A DNA stretch of 64,000 nucleotides from assembly GCA_036389395.1 (NCBI GenBank), contig DASVPY010000061.1, positions 1-64,000 on the forward strand, in the 5' to 3' direction. Made by a program: the position numbers and the translations under genes. The notes below the pieces were generated by a model. That model was not told the origin of the DNA and searched no databases. It was given only the letters and a program-made list of their open reading frames with translations. This document shows, in pieces, positions 34,075 through 43,740 of the stretch. Within the stretch, counting starts at the first letter, position 1. Each line of letters opens with the position of its first letter. Source of the stretch: QHXQ01 sp036389395. Its GTDB lineage: Bacteria; Acidobacteriota; Blastocatellia; Pyrinomonadales; Pyrinomonadaceae.

Positions 34075-35061
34075 TTGACCAAGAAGGCCCTCATCACCGG
34101 CATCACCGGGCAGGACGGCAGCTACCTGGCGGAACTGCTGCTCGCGGCGGGTTACGAAGTCCACGGGCTGGTGCGGCGCGTGGCGCTCGAAGACCCGCAG
34201 CGCCGGTTCACGCGGCTCGGCCACCTGTTGGCGCGCGTCACGCTCCACCCGGCGAGCCTCGAATCCTACGCCTCGATCTTCCACGTCATCAGCCGGCACG
34301 ACTTCCAGGAGTGCTACCACCTGGCCGCGCAGTCGTTCGTCGCCGAGTCGTTCGCCGACGGCTTCTCGACGATGAACACGAACATCAACGGCACGCACCA
34401 CCTGCTCGCCGCGCTGCGCGAACTCCGCCCCCAGTGCCGCTTCTACTTCGCCGGCTCCTCCGAGATGTTCGGCAAAGTCACCGAGACGCCCCAGCGCGAG
34501 ACCACCCGCTTCCACCCGCGCAGCCCTTACGGCATCAGCAAAGTCGCCGGCTTCGACCTCACACGCAACTACCGCGAGGCCTACGACATGTTCTGCGTCT
34601 CGGGCATATTATTCAATCACGAGAGTGCCCGCCGCGGGCACGAGTTCGTGACGCGCAAGATCACCTCGACCGTCGCGCGCATCAAGCACGGTTTGGAGCA
34701 CGAGCTGCGGCTGGGCAACCTCGAAGCGCGGCGCGACTGGGGGCACGCGAAGGACTACGTGCGCGCGATGCACCTGATGCTGCAACAGCCCGAGCCGGAC
34801 GACTACGTCGTCGCCACCGGCGAGACGCACACCGTGCGCGAGTTCTGCGAGCTGGCCTTCGCCGAGGCCGGCCTCAACTACCGCGACTACGTGAAGATCG
34901 ACGACCGCTACTACCGCCCGGCGGAAGTTGACCTCCTCATCGGCGACGCCTCGAAGGCCCGCCGCGAACTCGGCTGGCAGCCCGAATACAGCTTCGAGGA
35001 TTTGATCAAAGAGATGGTCGCGGCCGATTTAGAGGCCGTCGCCCAGGCGCAACAGGCTTGA
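34075..35061 (+). CDS. gmd: GDP-mannose 4,6-dehydratase
   Basis: The protein has 328 residues from a TTG at 34075. The SDR opening KALITGITGQDGSYLAELL is the Gmd-specific form of the NADP-binding motif. The family region LEDPQRRFTRLGHLL, ECYHLAAQSFVAESF, FYFAGSSEMFGKV, YGISKVAGFDLTRNYREAY with catalytic Tyr and Lys, and GNLEARRDWGHAKDYVRAM follow. It converts GDP-mannose to GDP-4-keto-6-deoxymannose, precursor of fucose, rhamnose and perosamine. The GDP-fucose-synthase-like gene at 54714 could use its product. It overlaps the TTG-possible start of the next frame by a few bases. Confidence 0.94.
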   Translation: MTKKALITGITGQDGSYLAELLLAAGYEVHGLVRRVALEDPQRRFTRLGHLLARVTLHPASLESYASIFHVISRHDFQECYHLAAQSFVAESFADGFSTMNTNINGTHHLLAALRELRPQCRFYFAGSSEMFGKVTETPQRETTRFHPRSPYGISKVAGFDLTRNYREAYDMFCVSGILFNHESARRGHEFVTRKITSTVARIKHGLEHELRLGNLEARRDWGHAKDYVRAMHLMLQQPEPDDYVVATGETHTVREFCELAFAEAGLNYRDYVKIDDRYYRPAEVDLLIGDASKARRELGWQPEYSFEDLIKEMVAADLEAVAQAQQA

Positions 35062-35168
35062 GCCAGACGGGCGTGTCCCCCGCGCCCGCGCCGCGTGCTA
35101 TACTCGCCCCGCACGTTAAGACCCGCGCGGCGCTCGTCGCGCGGCCCCGCCCCGAAGTGAGCGCGCAA

Positions 35169-36866
35169 ATGACTTCACAGCCGGACACGAATGATCAGCT
35201 CGTCGGCACGGTGAAGGGGCCGGGCGAGCGGCCGCACGAGTACCTGTTCATCACGGGCGACAACCGGCGGGCGCGCATCGGCGAGTTCGTCTACTACGCG
35301 GCGCGCGACGGCAGCGAGGTGCGGCGCATCCTCGGCGCGGTCACGGCGCGGCGCTTGGTGCGCAACCTGCCCGACGCCTTCCTCGCCGATCCGCAGACGC
35401 CGCCCGCCGTCGTCTCGGCCCTCATCGGTCTCGAAGGCGAGGGCTGCGAGCTGTACGAGATCACGGTCGAGACCATCGGCTACTTCAGCCCGCACCTGGG
35501 CGACTTCGTCAACCCGCGCATCCCGCCCGACGCGGGCGCGCCCGTGCTGCTCGCCTCGTCCGAGACGCTCGCCGCGGTGCTCTCGCCGCGCAAGGTCGGC
35601 GAGCAGGGCGCGGCGCACGTCGGCAGTCTCCTGACGCGCAGCGCCGGCGAAGTGCCCGTCGTGCTCTCGGTCAAGGACGTGGTCTCGACGCACCTGGCGA
35701 TCCTCGCCTCGACCGGCGCGGGCAAGTCTTACACGGCCGGCGTGTTCGTCGAAGAACTGCTCGCGCCGCACAACCGCGCCGCCGTGCTCATCGTCGATCC
35801 GCACGGCGAGTACGACACGCTGCGCGCCATCGAAGCGGACGCGCGGTTCGGCCGCGACGGCTACCAACCGGAAGTCAAAATCTACACGCCCGACCGCATC
35901 AAGGTGCGCTTCTCGTCGCTCACGGAGGCGGACATCAAGTACCTGCTGCCCGAAGGCACGTCCGACAAGATGCTGCACTATCTGGCGCAGGCCTTCCGCC
36001 GCCTGAAGGAGACGCCGCAGGGGCAGCACGAGACCTACGCCTACCACGATCTGCGCGACTTCGTGGCGCAGGAGAAGTACGGCGACGAGGACGGGCGCAC
36101 GGGTTCGGGCGGCAACGTCAGTTCCATCGAAGGCCTGCTGTGGCGCTTGGACAGTCGCTTCCAAGATCGCCCCAACAACATCTTCGCCGACGCCGATCAC
36201 ATCCCGCTCCAGGATTTGTTCCTGCCCGGCCGCTGCACCATCCTGCAACTCTCCGACATAGAGCAGCACGAGCAGCAGGTCATCGTGGCGACGCTGCTCA
36301 GGCGCGTCAACAAGGCGCGGATGCTCACGGTGCGCGGCGACGCAGAGCACGGCGAAAACTTCCTGCCCTACCCCGTCTTCGCCTTGCTCGAAGAGGCGCA
36401 CCGCTTCGCGCCCGCCGGGCAGACGGTCGTCTCCACCAACATCCTCAAGCAGATACTTTCGGAGGGGCGCAAGTTCGGCGTCGGCATCGGCCTCATCACG
36501 CAGCGCCCCGGCAAGCTCGATCAGGACGTGCTCTCGCAGTGCATGACGCAGATCATCATGCGCATCGTCAACCCCGTCGATCAGGACACCATCGCCAAGT
36601 CGGTCGAGGGCGCGGGCCGGCAGCTCTTGCAGGAGTTGCCCGCGCTGACCAAGGGGCAGGCGGTCATCAGCGGCGTCGGCGTCAACACGCCCGTCATGTG
36701 CCGGGTGCGCGAGCGGCTCACTAAGCACGGCGGCGAGACCTTCGACGCGCCCGACGAGTGGGCGCGCTGGCACTCCGAGGGCGAACGAGCGCACCGGCGA
36801 CAGGACGGGGCCGTCCTCGTCAAGCCCAACAAGAAGCCCGACAAGTTCCGCGGCATCCCGCTCTGA
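35169..36866 (+). CDS. HerA/DUF87-family ATPase
   Basis: The protein has 565 residues from the ATG at 35169; an in-frame TTG at 35058 overlaps the gmd stop but adds an unlikely 37 codons. The N-terminal HAS-barrel-like part reads QLVGTVKGPGERPHEYLFITGD. The RecA-type motor follows, with Walker A ILASTGAGKSYTAGVFVEEL near residue 180 and VLIVDPHGEYDTL. Walker B is YPVFALLEEAHRFAPAG near residue 420 and the sensor GIGLITQRPGKLDQDVLSQC. HerA hexamers translocate DNA, normally with NurA nuclease, which is not adjacent here. Whether it belongs to repair or defence cannot be told. A TATACT hexamer at 35099-35104 might be its -10, without a clear -35. Confidence 0.88.
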   Translation: MTSQPDTNDQLVGTVKGPGERPHEYLFITGDNRRARIGEFVYYAARDGSEVRRILGAVTARRLVRNLPDAFLADPQTPPAVVSALIGLEGEGCELYEITVETIGYFSPHLGDFVNPRIPPDAGAPVLLASSETLAAVLSPRKVGEQGAAHVGSLLTRSAGEVPVVLSVKDVVSTHLAILASTGAGKSYTAGVFVEELLAPHNRAAVLIVDPHGEYDTLRAIEADARFGRDGYQPEVKIYTPDRIKVRFSSLTEADIKYLLPEGTSDKMLHYLAQAFRRLKETPQGQHETYAYHDLRDFVAQEKYGDEDGRTGSGGNVSSIEGLLWRLDSRFQDRPNNIFADADHIPLQDLFLPGRCTILQLSDIEQHEQQVIVATLLRRVNKARMLTVRGDAEHGENFLPYPVFALLEEAHRFAPAGQTVVSTNILKQILSEGRKFGVGIGLITQRPGKLDQDVLSQCMTQIIMRIVNPVDQDTIAKSVEGAGRQLLQELPALTKGQAVISGVGVNTPVMCRVRERLTKHGGETFDAPDEWARWHSEGERAHRRQDGAVLVKPNKKPDKFRGIPL

Positions 36867-37059
36867 AGTTGACGCGCCGCCCGCCGCGGCCATATCTTTG
36901 CGGCCACGCAGCCGGGGATGCAGGCTGAACCTCGCGGGCGCGCGGCCACTGTCAGGCCCGCCGCCCACTTCTCGCCAACCCGTTCCGTTTTCGAGGCCGT
37001 CGGCCGCAGTCGTCCCCGCGTCCTGCGCGCACTACCATAGCCGTAAGGAGCCAACCACC

Positions 37060-37542
37060 ATGTTGCAGAGTCCGCCACGCCTGTCCCGTCTGTTGCCGCT
37101 CGCCGCTTGCCTGCTCTTCGCCCTCGCCGCCGCGCCACGCGTCTGGGCGCAGCAGGATCAGATCGAGGCCACGAGCGATCCCGTCCTGCGCGAGTACAAG
37201 GGCGTCCACATCGGCATGGCCGCCGACGAGGCCCGCAAGAAGCTCGGCTCGCCCGCCGACAAGAGCGACCAGCAAGACCTCTTCTCGCCCTCCGACAAGG
37301 AGACCATCCAGGTCTCCTACGACGCGCAGCACAACGTCGCCGCCATCGCCGTCATGTACATGCCGGGCGCGGACAAAGCGCCCGCCTGCAAGGACGTGCT
37401 CGGCGCGGACTTGACGGCCAAGCCCGACGGCTCGATGTACCGCCTCGTGCGCTACCCGAAGGCCGGCTACTGGGTCTCCTACAGCCGCACGCCCGGCGAC
37501 GCGCCGCTCGTCACCGTGATGATGCAGCGGTACAAACCCTGA
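37060..37542 (+). CDS. secreted protein of unknown function
   Basis: The protein has 160 residues from the ATG at 37060, with TAAGGAG about 10 nt upstream. The signal peptide is QSPPRLSRLLPLAACLLFALA, with likely cleavage after RVWA. The mature part has a small alpha/beta pattern, VLREYKGVHIGMAADEARKKLG then FSPSDKETIQVSYDAQHNVAAIAVMY, reminiscent of the SmpA/OmlA or BLIP-like fold in which a helix packs on strands. The similarity is structural impression only. It stands alone between the HerA gene and the protease gene. No function is proposed. Confidence 0.72.
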   Translation: MLQSPPRLSRLLPLAACLLFALAAAPRVWAQQDQIEATSDPVLREYKGVHIGMAADEARKKLGSPADKSDQQDLFSPSDKETIQVSYDAQHNVAAIAVMYMPGADKAPACKDVLGADLTAKPDGSMYRLVRYPKAGYWVSYSRTPGDAPLVTVMMQRYKP

Positions 37543-37570
37543 CGCGCCCGCCGGGCCGCCCTTTTTACTA

Positions 37571-37600
37571 TTGACTTGCGGCCCGCGCCTGGCGTAGAGA
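37571..37600 (+). promoter_or_regulatory. weak candidate promoter of the protease gene
   Basis: TTGACT at 37571-37576 is followed by TAGAGA-like sequence 18 bp later. The -35 is good but the -10 is poor, so this is only a pointer to where transcription of the secreted protease may begin. Confidence 0.25.
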
Positions 37601-37732
37601 CACACTCGCCCCTGACTGAAGACCTCAACGCTGACAGCGGGGCGCGGGCTTACGTGCGGCCTGCTCTGCCGGGCCGCGCCGCAGACCGCGCCCCAAGGGT
37701 TGCACCCTAACCACACGGAGAAGGCTTATAAC

Positions 37733-38839
37733 ATGATCAAGCTCAGAACCTGTCTACTCGTCTGCGCGGTCACGGCGTGCCTCGTCGGCGCGTCGCTTTT
37801 CAGCGCGCCGGGGCGCGCCGACGGCGGCGCGAACCACCAAGTGCTCAACAACAACTACGGCGTCTCCGGCGGCAACATCAACGACATCAGCCGCCGCTTC
37901 TGCTGTAGCGGCACGCTCGGCTCGCTCGTCAAAGACACCAACAACGCGCTCTACGTCCTCAGCAACAACCACGTGCTCGCGCGCGCCGATCAGGCGGCGG
38001 CGGGCGAGGACGTGTCGCAGCCCGGTCTGATCGACAACAACTGCGCCGTGCCGCGCATCGTCGCCGACTTCACGACCGCCGCCCCGCTCGGCTCGAACGT
38101 GGACGCCGCGCTCGCCGCCCTGCGCAGCGGCACGATGAACACGACCGGCGCGATTGAGGACATCGGCACGATCAGCGGCGTGCCCAAAGCGCCCGCGGTC
38201 GGCCTCGCCGTGGCCAAGTCGGGGCGCACCACCGGGTTCACGACCGGCACCATCGGCTCGATCAACACCTCCGTCAGCGTCCGCTACCCGAAGTCCTGCG
38301 GCGCGAACGGCGGCACGGCCGTGACCTACACGAACCAGGTCGTCATCAACAGCAGCACCTTCAGCGCGGGCGGCGACTCCGGCTCGCTCATCGTCTCGAA
38401 CAACAGCGCGAGCTGCCGCCAACCCGTCGCGCTCCTCTTCGCCGGCAGTAGCAGCACGACCATCGGCAACCCCATCGGCGACGTGCTCGCCGCGCTGAGC
38501 GCGCGCCTGGGCCGCACCGTCAGCTTCGTCGGCGGCACTTGCACCGCGGCCCCGACCATCGGCAGCACCGACTCCGGTCTCTCGGCGGTCGGCGGGCAGG
38601 CCGAGCTTTCGCCCTACGCGGTCGAGCGCGTGACGGGCGTGCTGCGCGCGGTCGAGCAAGGGATCATGGCACAGCCGGGCGTGCTCGGCATCGGCGTCGG
38701 CGCGGTCGGCAAGGCCTCGAACGAGGCCGGGCTGGTCATCTACGTCGAGCGCGGGGTGGGCGCGCCCCCGGGCCTGGCCAAGTCCATTAACGGCGTCCAG
38801 GTCAGAATCGTCTACACCGACCCCATCGTCGCTTACTGA
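37733..38839 (+). CDS. secreted trypsin-like serine protease
   Basis: The protein has 368 residues from the ATG at 37733, preceded by GGAGAAGG. A signal peptide of about 29 residues (IKLRTCLLVCAVTACLVGASL) leads to the mature enzyme. The catalytic triad is readable: His80 in LSNNHVLA, Asp124 in GSNVDAALA and Ser216 in AGGDSGSL. The order and spacing fit the S1/Nal1-like chymotrypsin fold. A C-terminal part after residue 300 (RVTGVLRAVEQGIMAQPGVLGIGVGAVG) resembles the small ferredoxin-like domain that often follows in such exported proteases. The substrate is unknown. A strong terminator follows at 38885. Confidence 0.82.
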   Translation: MIKLRTCLLVCAVTACLVGASLFSAPGRADGGANHQVLNNNYGVSGGNINDISRRFCCSGTLGSLVKDTNNALYVLSNNHVLARADQAAAGEDVSQPGLIDNNCAVPRIVADFTTAAPLGSNVDAALAALRSGTMNTTGAIEDIGTISGVPKAPAVGLAVAKSGRTTGFTTGTIGSINTSVSVRYPKSCGANGGTAVTYTNQVVINSSTFSAGGDSGSLIVSNNSASCRQPVALLFAGSSSTTIGNPIGDVLAALSARLGRTVSFVGGTCTAAPTIGSTDSGLSAVGGQAELSPYAVERVTGVLRAVEQGIMAQPGVLGIGVGAVGKASNEAGLVIYVERGVGAPPGLAKSINGVQVRIVYTDPIVAY

Positions 38840-38884
38840 CGCGCCGACGCGCGCGCGCGCCCGACGCACAGGGTCTCCCACAGG

Positions 38885-38917
38885 CCGGCGGCCTTTACAG
38901 GGCCGCCGGTCTCTTTT
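38885..38917 (+). terminator. Rho-independent terminator of the protease gene
   Basis: CCGGCGGCC (38885-38893) pairs with GGCCGCCGG (38901-38909) around a 7-nt loop, followed by TCTCTTTT. It ends the protease transcript and separates it from the stressosome operon. Confidence 0.8.
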
Positions 38918-38934
38918 CGTGCCGCCGGGCGCGG

Positions 38935-38962
38935 TTGCTTTTGGCCGCCGCGATGCTAAGAT
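38935..38962 (+). promoter_or_regulatory. candidate promoter of the rsbR-rsbS-rsbT operon
   Basis: TTGCTT (38935-38940) and TAAGAT (38957-38962) are 16 bp apart, with a TGC extension just before the -10. It lies directly after the protease terminator and about 110 bp before rsbR, the only gap in the operon large enough for a promoter. Confidence 0.45.
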
Positions 38963-39072
38963 AGCCCCGGCCCCGCGCGGCGGGGTCACACACATCTCCC
39001 AACAAGTCGAACGGTTGCCGACCGGCGTCGCCCGCGCGTGCGCGGCGGGCGCGGGGGCGGGAGAGGAGTCTC

Positions 39073-40053
39073 ATGGCGGACAAGAGTGCAGCGCGGACGG
39101 GGGCCCAGCCGGACGCCCAGGCGGCGCGCGGCGTCGCGGCCCTGCTCACGTCGCGGCGCGACGAAATCCTCAACCTCTGGATCAAGGATCGGCTCGACTC
39201 GGACGAGTTCCGCGACGAGCTGATCTCGAAGAAGGAGCTGCGCCAGCAGTCGCAGCAGATCGTGGACATGCTGGCCCGCGCCATCCAGGACTCGCAGGGC
39301 GCGGAGTTCGACGACGCGGCCTTCGACGAACTGCGCGAACTGCTCAACCGCATCTCGCACCTGCGCGCCGTCAAGGGCTACACGGCGCGCGAGAACGCGA
39401 CCTACGTCCTCGCGCTGCGCAACGCGCTGCGCCCGATGCTCCTCGAAGAGTACGAGGGCGACGTGGACGGCTTCCTGCGCGACCTGGCCTACTTCGCCGA
39501 GTTGATCGACCGGATGGGTCTGGCCATGGTCGAGAACTTCATCCGCTCGCGCGAGGAGATCATCCGCCAGCAGCGCGCCGACATGCTGGAACTCTCCACC
39601 CCGGTCATCAAGGTCTGGGACAAAATCCTGACCCTGCCCATCATCGGCACGCTCGACTCGCGCCGCGCGCAGTTGATGATGGAGGCGCTCTTGCAGCGCA
39701 TCGTCGAATCGGGTTCGACCGTTGCTATCCTCGACATCACGGGCGTGCGGACGATGGACACGCTGGTCGCCAACCACCTGATCAAGACGGTGACGGCGGC
39801 GCGGCTCATGGGCGCGCGCTGCATCCTGACGGGCGTCTCGCCCGCCATCGCGCAGACCATGGTGCAACTCGGCATAGACCTCTCGCAGATCACGACCCGC
39901 GCGCAGATGGCCGACGGCATCCGGCTCGCGCTCGAACTGGTCGGGCGCACCATCGTCCCCGCCGCGCTCGTCGCGCACCTGCGCAACGGCGCGCCGGCCG
40001 GGCCGCGCACGTCCGAGCCGCCCGCCAGCGGCAACGCGGAGGCGAAAGGGTGA
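39073..40053 (+). CDS. RsbR-like stressosome scaffold (RsbRD/globin-like N-domain plus STAS)
   Basis: The 326-residue protein has an N-terminal sensor of about 165 residues (LLTSRRDEILNLWIKDRLDS through AMVENFIRSREEIIRQQ), of the RsbR_N/RsbRD type. The C-terminal STAS domain begins ELSTPVIKVWDKILTLPIIG. It has the phosphoacceptor region AILDITGVRTMDTLVANHLIKT and LTGVSPAIAQTMVQLGIDL, matching RsbR almost word for word. Thr in DITG and VRTMDT are where RsbT phosphorylates RsbR in Bacillus. With RsbS it would form the stressosome. The tail is Ala/Pro-rich. AGGAG precedes the ATG. It is the first gene of a five-gene module. Confidence 0.9.
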   Translation: MADKSAARTGAQPDAQAARGVAALLTSRRDEILNLWIKDRLDSDEFRDELISKKELRQQSQQIVDMLARAIQDSQGAEFDDAAFDELRELLNRISHLRAVKGYTARENATYVLALRNALRPMLLEEYEGDVDGFLRDLAYFAELIDRMGLAMVENFIRSREEIIRQQRADMLELSTPVIKVWDKILTLPIIGTLDSRRAQLMMEALLQRIVESGSTVAILDITGVRTMDTLVANHLIKTVTAARLMGARCILTGVSPAIAQTMVQLGIDLSQITTRAQMADGIRLALELVGRTIVPAALVAHLRNGAPAGPRTSEPPASGNAEAKG

Positions 40054-40055
40054 AG

Positions 40056-40176
40056 AGACAGGAGCCGGAAGCCGGAAGTCAGGAGCCAGAATGAAACACG
40101 TTCCGCCGTCCTTCCGCCGCGCTCGCCTTGGGTTCCGTAGCTCTTCCGGCTTCCGGCTTCCGGCTCCTGTCTTCTG
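40056..40176. repeat. paired heptamer array, AGCCGGA/CTTCCGG word
   Basis: Left arm: AGCCGGA, AGCCGGA, AGTCAGG, AGCCAGA in 7-bp phase after the rsbR stop. Right arm: CTTCCGG three times, then CTCCTGT. The spacer between rsbR and rsbS is made up of this element with a loop of about 75 nt. Confidence 0.85.
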
Positions 40177-40191
40177 TTTTCGGAGCTTCTT

Positions 40192-40626
40192 ATGAACGGC
40201 GCACAGCGCATCCCGATCTTGAAGGTGGGGCGCGTCCTCGTCGTCCCGATCCAGGTGGACATGGACGATCAGACGGTCGTCCACTTGCAGGAGCGCATCC
40301 TGTCGGAGTTGGAGCGCACGGGCGCGCGCGGCGTGCTCATCGACATCTCGCTCCTCGAGATGGTGGACTCCTTCATCGGGCGTATGCTCTCGGACATCGC
40401 GGCCATGGCGCGCATCATGGACGCGCGCACGGTCGTCGTCGGGATGCAGCCGGCGGTCGCCATCACGCTCGTCGAGTTGGGTCTGGAACTGCGCGGCGTG
40501 GAGACCGTCCTGAACGTGGACGAAGGCATCAAGCTGCTGCGCGCCGAGTTCGACTTGACGGGCGACGACCTGGGCGACTGGGCCGGGGAGCAGGGGCTGA
40601 TTGGAGAGCCGTTCCATCGCGCTTGA
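40192..40626 (+). CDS. RsbS-like STAS-domain anti-sigma factor antagonist
   Basis: The 144-residue protein is a single STAS domain: IPILKVGRVLVVPIQVDMDDQ, GVLIDISLLEMVDSFIGRML and VVVGMQPAVAITLVELGLEL. The Ser in VDSFIGR corresponds to Ser59 of Bacillus RsbS, the RsbT phosphorylation site. With RsbR it would build the stressosome core that holds the RsbT kinase. Its ATG directly follows the AGCCGGA array. The last 26 bp overlap the start of rsbT. Confidence 0.93.
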   Translation: MNGAQRIPILKVGRVLVVPIQVDMDDQTVVHLQERILSELERTGARGVLIDISLLEMVDSFIGRMLSDIAAMARIMDARTVVVGMQPAVAITLVELGLELRGVETVLNVDEGIKLLRAEFDLTGDDLGDWAGEQGLIGEPFHRA

Positions 40627-40996
40627 GCAGGATCACGACATCGTCGTGGCCCGCGGCGAGGTGCGCCGCATGGCGGCGGCGCTCGGCTTCACGCTGACGG
40701 ATCAGACGCGCCTCACGACGGTCGCTTCGGAGCTGGCGCGCAACGTCGTCAAGTACGCGGGCCGCGGCCGCCTGATCGCGCAGCCGCTCGACACGGGCGC
40801 GCGGCGGGGCTTGCGCCTCATCTTCGAGGACACCGGCCCCGGCATCCCCGACCTGGCCGCGGCCATGCGCGACGGCTTCACGACCGGCGGCGGCCTGGGC
40901 AAAGGACTCCCCGGCTCGCGCCGCCTCGTCCACGAGTTCGACATCCAGTCGTCCCCCGAACGCGGCACGCGCATCACGGTGGTGCGCTGGGTGTGA
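40601..40996 (+). CDS. RsbT-like serine/threonine kinase (HATPase_c_2)
   Basis: The protein has 131 residues from a TTG at 40601, inside the rsbS coding region; no later start fits the N-terminal strand. The GHKL ATPase motifs are complete: N-box VASELARNVVKYAGRG, G1 LIFEDTGPGIPDL and G2 TGGGLGKGLPGSRRL. The end is GTRITVVRWV. It phosphorylates RsbS/RsbR and, when released, activates a downstream phosphatase. Here the next gene carries the phosphatase together with a second RsbT-like domain. The 26-bp overlap implies translational coupling and fixed stoichiometry with RsbS. Confidence 0.92.
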   Translation: MESRSIALEQDHDIVVARGEVRRMAAALGFTLTDQTRLTTVASELARNVVKYAGRGRLIAQPLDTGARRGLRLIFEDTGPGIPDLAAAMRDGFTTGGGLGKGLPGSRRLVHEFDIQSSPERGTRITVVRWV

Positions 40997-41003
40997 GGGC
41001 AAA

Positions 41004-41125
41004 TGCTAGATGTTAGATGTCAGTGAAAGTCCAAAGTCCAAAGTTCGACTTGGCGGCCGACCTTGGGCTTTGGACTTTAGACTTTGGACTCCGACTAACC
41101 TCTAACCTCTGACATCTAACCTCTG
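41004..41125. repeat. nested paired heptamer array, TTAGATG outer and AGTCCAA inner words
   Basis: Outer left: GCTAGAT, GTTAGAT, GTCAG. Inner left: AGTCCAA, AGTCCAA. The right side reads nine in-phase heptamers: CTTTGGA, CTTTAGA, CTTTGGA, CTCCGAC, TAACCTC, TAACCTC, TGACATC, TAACCTC and part of another. Two different words thus occur in nested inverse order, and the element fills the spacer from the rsbT stop to the next ATG. Confidence 0.87.
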
Positions 41126-41131
41126 CTTTCT

Positions 41132-42184
41132 ATGCGTGAGATCGAGTCCATCGAGGTGCGGGACGAGGCGCAGGTCGGGGCGGCGCGGCGGGCGGTGCAC
41201 GCCTACGCGCGCGGGCTGGGGTTTACGGAGCGCGAGCTGGCCGAGTTGGACATCGTCGTGCAGGAGATCGGGACGAACGCGGTGCGCTACGCGACGCGCG
41301 GCGGCTGGCTGCACTGCACGCGCCCCTTGGGCGCGGAGCCGGGCGTCGAGCTGTGTTACTGGGACAAGGGGCCGGGCATCTACGACCTCGACCGCGCGGT
41401 GCGCGACGGCGTCTCGACGAGCGGCAGCCTCGGCGCGGGCCTCGGCACGATCCGCCGCTTCATGGACGAGTTCGACGCCTACTCGACGGTGCGCGCGACG
41501 GGCGCGCTCCGCCCCGTCGCCTCCGCGCGCCGCACCACCTGCGGCACGGCGCTGCTGGGGCGCAAGTGGGTCGCGGCCACGCGGCTCGCGACGGAGGCAC
41601 ACGGCGCGGCGGCGCGGCGCGTCGGCGTCTGGTCGCGCCCGCACCCGGACGAGACGCACAACGGCGACGCCTACTTCGTCCGCCGCCGCGGCGCGCGCCT
41701 GCTCTGCGCGGTCATAGACGGACTGGGGCACGGGCGCGGCGCGCAGGAGGCCGCGCAGGCCGCGCGCGACACGCTCGCCGCCTGGCAGGGCGAGCCGCTC
41801 GAAGAGTTGTTCGCCGCCGCGCACGACGCCCTGCGCCCGACGCGCGGCGCGGCCATGGGCGCGGTCGTCGTTGACGCCGCGCAGGAACAGTTCCACTACG
41901 CGGGCGTCGGCAACATTGACGTGCGCGTCTTCGACGCGCCCGAACACGCCCGGCCCATCTCCGCCAACGGCACGCTCGGCGCGCGCTTCGACCGCGCCCG
42001 CGTCTGGTCGTACAAGTGGGCCGAGGGCACGACCGTCGTGCTCGCCAGCGACGGCCTGAGCGCCAAGTGGGACTTGCTCGACTACCCCGGTCTCCTACAG
42101 AAAAGCCCCCAACTGCTCGCCGCCGTCCTCATGCGCGACTACGCCCGCGACACGGACGACGCGACGGTGCTGGTCGCGAGGTGA
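41132..42184 (+). CDS. RsbT-like ATPase fused to SpoIIE/PP2C phosphatase (RsbX/RsbU-like)
   Basis: The 350-residue protein has two domains. Residues 1-150 are a HATPase_c_2 unit: VVQEIGTNAVRYATRGGWL, CYWDKGPGIYDLDRAV and GSLGAGLGTIRRFMDEFDAYS. Residues 160-350 are a PP2C fold with acidic metal ligands in HNGDAYFVRRR, LLCAVIDGLGHGRGAQEAA, TVVLASDGLSAKWDL and DTDDATVLVAR. It would dephosphorylate stressosome or partner proteins. Combining kinase-type and phosphatase domains in one chain suggests a built-in switch, which is inferred. It follows rsbT through a heptamer array and is followed by the histidine kinase. Confidence 0.88.
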   Translation: MREIESIEVRDEAQVGAARRAVHAYARGLGFTERELAELDIVVQEIGTNAVRYATRGGWLHCTRPLGAEPGVELCYWDKGPGIYDLDRAVRDGVSTSGSLGAGLGTIRRFMDEFDAYSTVRATGALRPVASARRTTCGTALLGRKWVAATRLATEAHGAAARRVGVWSRPHPDETHNGDAYFVRRRGARLLCAVIDGLGHGRGAQEAAQAARDTLAAWQGEPLEELFAAAHDALRPTRGAAMGAVVVDAAQEQFHYAGVGNIDVRVFDAPEHARPISANGTLGARFDRARVWSYKWAEGTTVVLASDGLSAKWDLLDYPGLLQKSPQLLAAVLMRDYARDTDDATVLVAR

Positions 42185-42281
42185 GTTCAAAGTTCAACGT
42201 TCAACGTTCAAGGTTGGCCTTGTCACTCAACCTTGAGCCTTGAGCTTTGAACCTTGAACGTTGAACCTTAAACTTTGAACT
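42185..42281. repeat. paired heptamer array, GTTCAAN word
   Basis: Left arm GTTCAAA, GTTCAAC, GTTCAAC, GTTCAAG. The right arm, read in reverse, is GTTCAAA, GTTTAAG, GTTCAAC, GTTCAAG, GTTCAAA, GCTCAAG, GCTCAAG. The spacer between the two genes is entirely this element, beginning one base after the stop codon. Confidence 0.9.
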
Positions 42282-42283
42282 TC

Positions 42284-43651
<1,368 letters not shown>

Positions 43652-43712
43652 AGCGGCACGCCCCGACGGTGAAATACTTCGCCTCGGGCCCGCATAACCA
43701 ATAGCCGTTCTA

Positions 43713-43740
43713 AGTTCCGGCCCGTTCCGGGGGCCGGACT
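43713..43740 (+). terminator. hairpin after the histidine kinase gene
   Basis: AGTTCCGGCCC at 43713-43723 pairs with GGGCCGGACT at 43731-43740 with one bulge. No T-run follows, so this may be a Rho-dependent or weak terminator. Confidence 0.4.

Noticed and set aside
35058..35168. TTG start giving the HerA-like protein 37 extra residues
   Set aside because: The extension has no conservation pattern and includes the possible -10 sequence at 35099; the ATG at 35169 begins the HAS-barrel region directly.
35175..36968. Minus-strand open frame of 597 codons opposite the HerA-like gene
   Set aside because: A composition artefact; the plus strand carries Walker A and B motifs.
38986..40617. Minus-strand open frame of 543 codons opposite rsbR and rsbS
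   Set aside because: It crosses the heptamer array and two real genes, and has no domain.
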